Below, in pieces: positions 61,200-64,000 of a DNA stretch of 64,000 bases. This DNA is from Leptodactylus fallax. Taxonomy: Eukaryota; Chordata; Amphibia; Anura; Leptodactylidae. Under the pieces are notes generated by a model, which searched no databases, had not been told where the DNA came from, and saw only the letters and a list, made by a program, of their open reading frames with translations. How positions within the stretch are numbered: the first letter of the stretch is position 1; every line of letters starts with the position of its first letter. A program made the position numbers and the translations under genes. The stretch is taken from NCBI GenBank assembly GCA_947044405.1, contig CAMRHE010000167.1:1781001-1845000 (forward strand), in the 5' to 3' direction.

Positions 61200-62420
61200 A
61201 TACCATTGGTTGCAGGAGTCTTGGAATGCTATGTGGAGAGATCTTGGGATTTTGGAATTTTACTTGAGATTGCAATTTTCTGTAGGTGGTATTAGAATTG
61301 CCAATGTGTGTAGGGGGCCTGGAATGCTGTATAGAAGGATCATACAATGTAAGGGATATGGCATGCTCCATACTCTTTGTTTGGAGTGCTATACAGAAGT
61401 ATAAATTTGTGTAGGAGGCTCGGGAATGTAATATAGAAGTACCCATATCATGTAGGGTATCTGGAATGTTATATAGAAGTACCATATCATGCTGGGGATA
61501 TAGGATGACATATAATAATACTAGTTCATGTATGGAATATTATATAGAAATACCATTTTATGTAAGAGTATAGGATGCCATATAGCAAAATTATTTCATG
61601 TAGGGGCTCTGGAATACTATATAGAAGTACCATATCATGTAGGGGGATATAGGATGCCTCATCATGTCTGGAATGCTACATAGCAGTACCATTGTGTGTA
61701 CGGAATCTGGAATGTTATCTAGAAATACTATTTGATGTATGGTATCTGGAATGGTATATAGAAGTACTATTTTATGTAGGGAGATGTGAAATGGTATATA
61801 GAATACCCTATTATGTAGGGGGCAGCATGGAAGTAATATTTCTTCAGAAATGTTACATGGATACTCTTTGGAGTACTATACAGGAGTACCAATTCATGTT
61901 GAGAGCTCTGTAATGTAATATAGAGGTATCAATTTATGTAGGGTGTCCATAATGTTATATAGAAATACCATTCTATATAGAGTGTCTGTAATGTTATATA
62001 GAAGTACCATGCTATATAGTGTGCCTGGAATGTAATATAGAAGCACCATTCTATATAGGGTGTCCGTAATGTTATATAGATGTACCATTATATATAGGGT
62101 GTCTGTAATGTAATATAGAAGTACCATTTCATGAAGGGTATCTAGGTCTGAAGGAGTGATGTATGTCATTAGGGAGAGGCAGTGCAGGGACTTATAAGAC
62201 TGTACATGCCCTGCTAAGAATTCTGGGATGCTGTGCAGAAATACCATTTCTTATAGAAGGCTCTATAAAAGCATTACATCTTATAGTGGAGCACTGCAAT
62301 GATGTAGAAGGACCATTTTATGGACGGGATATGGGATGCCAGATAGCAGTATCATTTAATGTAGGGCATCTGGCATGTAATATAGAAGAACATCATGTAG
62401 GGGAGATGCCGTATAGCAGT
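61200..62420. repeat. Degenerate ~39-bp minisatellite
   Basis: About 28 diverged units of 'tgtagggtatctggaatgtt' plus 'atatagaagtaccattt'. It is interrupted by the hAT insertion at 62432, and single further units follow at about 63205-63260. Confidence 0.85.
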
Positions 62421-62431
62421 ATATAGTAGGG

Positions 62432-63196
62432 CAGGGGTCCCCAAACTTTTTACACAGGGGGCCAGTTCACTGTCCCTCAGACCGTTGGAGGGCCGGACTA
62501 TAAGAAAAACTATGAAAATCCCTATGCACACTACACGTATCTCATTTTAAAGTAAAACAAAAAGGGAACAAATACAACATTCAAAATAAAGAAATAGTAA
62601 ATTTAAGTCAACAAACTCACCATTATTTCAATGTGAAGTATGGGCCTACTTTTGGCTAATGAGATGGTCAATGTCTGGTTCCATATTTGTCACTGCTAGC
62701 CGTAACAAGTGATGCAAGTGCACATCGGTTAGTCTAGATCTGGTTGGAGAGGCAGTGGAGCGGAGGTGGAGGTAGGGATAGGTTTAGTTGTGCAGGTTAC
62801 TTTATGCCAGCTGTAGCCAGATCTCTTCTCTATGGTTGTGTTGTGGCTGGCTTTCCACGATGAAACTTTTAGTATTGGTGCACTAGCTTATCAATGGAAT
62901 TTGCTGCCATCTGCTGGATGAAATTTCTGATTGTAAAGCAGCGTAAAAGGGCTTCATGACGAGCCAGGGGTATAACCGCTACCATAGCAGCTGTAGCGTA
63001 GCGGGCCGGGTGCGGATGACGAGCGCCGAGCGTCTACACAGGAACGAGACTTCCCGTGTAGTGCTCGGCGGGTTATTTCAATTGTAAGCGCCTGTGCGCT
63101 CACAATTGAAATAACACATGGAAATTGCGACGCGGGCCGGGTAAATGGCCTCCGGGGGCCGGATGCGGCCCGCGGGCCGTAGTTTGGGGACCCCTG
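62432..63196. mobile_element. Non-autonomous hAT transposon, 765 bp
   Basis: The terminal repeats CAGGGGTCCCCAAACT are identical in both orientations. A perfect 8-bp duplication TAGTAGGG flanks the element (62424-62431 and 63197-63204). Subterminal 'ggcccgcgggcc' words and the ends resemble the OC1/OposCharlie-type hAT group. There is no transposase. It contains a hairpin at 63072-63115. Confidence 0.93.
63072..63115. repeat. Hairpin in the hAT element
   Basis: 'gttatttcaattgtaagcgc' (63072-63091) pairs with 63096-63115 with one mismatch around a 4-bp loop. Confidence 0.85.
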
Positions 63197-63355
63197 TAGT
63201 AGGGCAATTCTAGAATACTATATGGAAGTAGCATTTCATGTAGGGGGCTCTATGGAATTATTACTGCTTATAGTGGAGCATAGTGGTTCCTATGACCACA
63301 CCTGGTATTTGGGCGGTTAGTTGATGGGTATACAGTCCTGTAAAGGGTATTCGTC

Positions 63356-63460
63356 TTAAAGGGGTTGCCTAGGATTAGAAAAGCATGACTACTTTCTTCA
63401 ATAATAGTGCCTGTCCACTGGTTGTATTTGGTACTACTACTTTAAAGTCAAAGGGCTTGA
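63356..63460. mobile_element. Fragment of a TTAA-type MITE (one arm)
   Basis: Starts TTAAAGGGGTTGCCTAGGAT and continues 'agaaaagcatgactactttc', the familiar arm of a palindromic frog repeat. The second arm is not found. Confidence 0.5.
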
Positions 63461-64000
63461 GATGTATTCCTAATCAGCCCCTGTAGACAATGTTTATTTG
63501 TTGAATGAGCACAAGGTGAATGGCGGCTTTAAGGCTGGTCTTGACCTCCAGTAAGTGGATTGGGCTAAGGATAGATCTAATTTTCTTTGTGTCAAGTAAA
63601 TGTTCCGGTAATTTCTTAGATGTCCAGATAGTAAATTATTCAAGCCTTGCGTTCCTGTTGTTTATTAGGATCTCTTACTGGACCATTGACCTAAAAGCTT
63701 TCTGGTTTATTGAACATCTCTACTGTCGGGGTAGACCGCTGTAGATAGACCGCTGTCTTGTAGAACACGCGCCGGATTGATAGGGTGACCCAGCTGACTA
63801 TATTGAGAAAAAAATCTGATTAATAATGCAGGAAGAGATGGGAGAAGCTGTCAAGTCAGCATTTTAGATGGAGTGGATGCTATGGATACTCAGCCCAACG
63901 GCTACGTCCTGTAACAGGGCGGCTCACAAGTGGTTAAAGGACAGAGGGGTGACAAAGGAAGTGCTCGGAACTGTCCAATCCGTGTCCGTGTCCTTCTCTT
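63461..64000. other. Presumed PMP22 intron 3, nothing recognised
   Basis: No PMP22 exon 4 sequence, other exon or element found before the window ends. Confidence 0.4.

Noticed and set aside
59891..64000. PMP22 exons 4 and 5
   Set aside because: Looked for the conserved second-to-fourth membrane-span sequence and found nothing; these exons must lie beyond the window.

Overview
This is a eukaryotic window, almost certainly from a frog or toad. It carries two vertebrate genes in conserved order and orientation, TEKT3 (tektin-3, a ciliary/flagellar microtubule protein) followed by the 5' part of PMP22 (peripheral myelin protein 22). They sit in a landscape crowded with Tc1-like transposons, hAT and TTAA-type palindromic elements, Ty3/gypsy-type LTR elements and many minisatellites. 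The two genes are also adjacent and co-oriented on human 17p12. The repeat families look anuran; a neobatrachian frog is a guess from the satellite sequences, not a demonstrated assignment.

Layout. 1-17 kb: no host gene seen. It holds a long foldback repeat (446-1236), a 195-bp tandem repeat, a non-autonomous LTR retrotransposon with both LTRs and a target duplication (4620-9179), a small hAT element, and a pile-up of three Tc1-like transposons (11713-16692) disrupted by blocks of homopolymer-rich sequence that look like assembly noise. 17.1-36 kb: TEKT3, with a GC-rich promoter carrying an RFX X-box, a probable noncoding first exon and seven coding exons. All splice phases agree and the product is 490 residues. 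Its introns contain an uninterrupted Tc1 transposase gene, a second decayed Tc1, a hAT element hosting a 33-bp minisatellite, a 13-bp satellite of about 100 copies, and a 97-bp satellite array. 36-55 kb: intergenic. It holds minisatellites, an inverted array of the same 97-bp satellite, a Ty3/gypsy element (38127-44930) with intact gag, pro and pol frames, a decayed Tc1 joined directly to its LTR, and a 3.2-kb 35-bp satellite. 55.3-64 kb: PMP22 candidate promoter and first exon, coding exons 2 and 3, then intronic sequence with palindromic and hAT elements. The remaining PMP22 exons lie beyond the window.

The host genes are unrelated in function: TEKT3 acts in motile cilia and sperm flagella, PMP22 in Schwann-cell myelin. 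The most notable items are the gypsy element with a G-TTA-AAC slippery heptamer placed on its gag stop codon, the Tc1 copy with an open 339-residue transposase only 58 bp from a TEKT3 exon, the X-box in the TEKT3 promoter, and the corrupted homopolymer blocks that limit what can be trusted around 13.3-14.8, 38.1 and 51.7-51.9 kb. No new multi-gene system was found.
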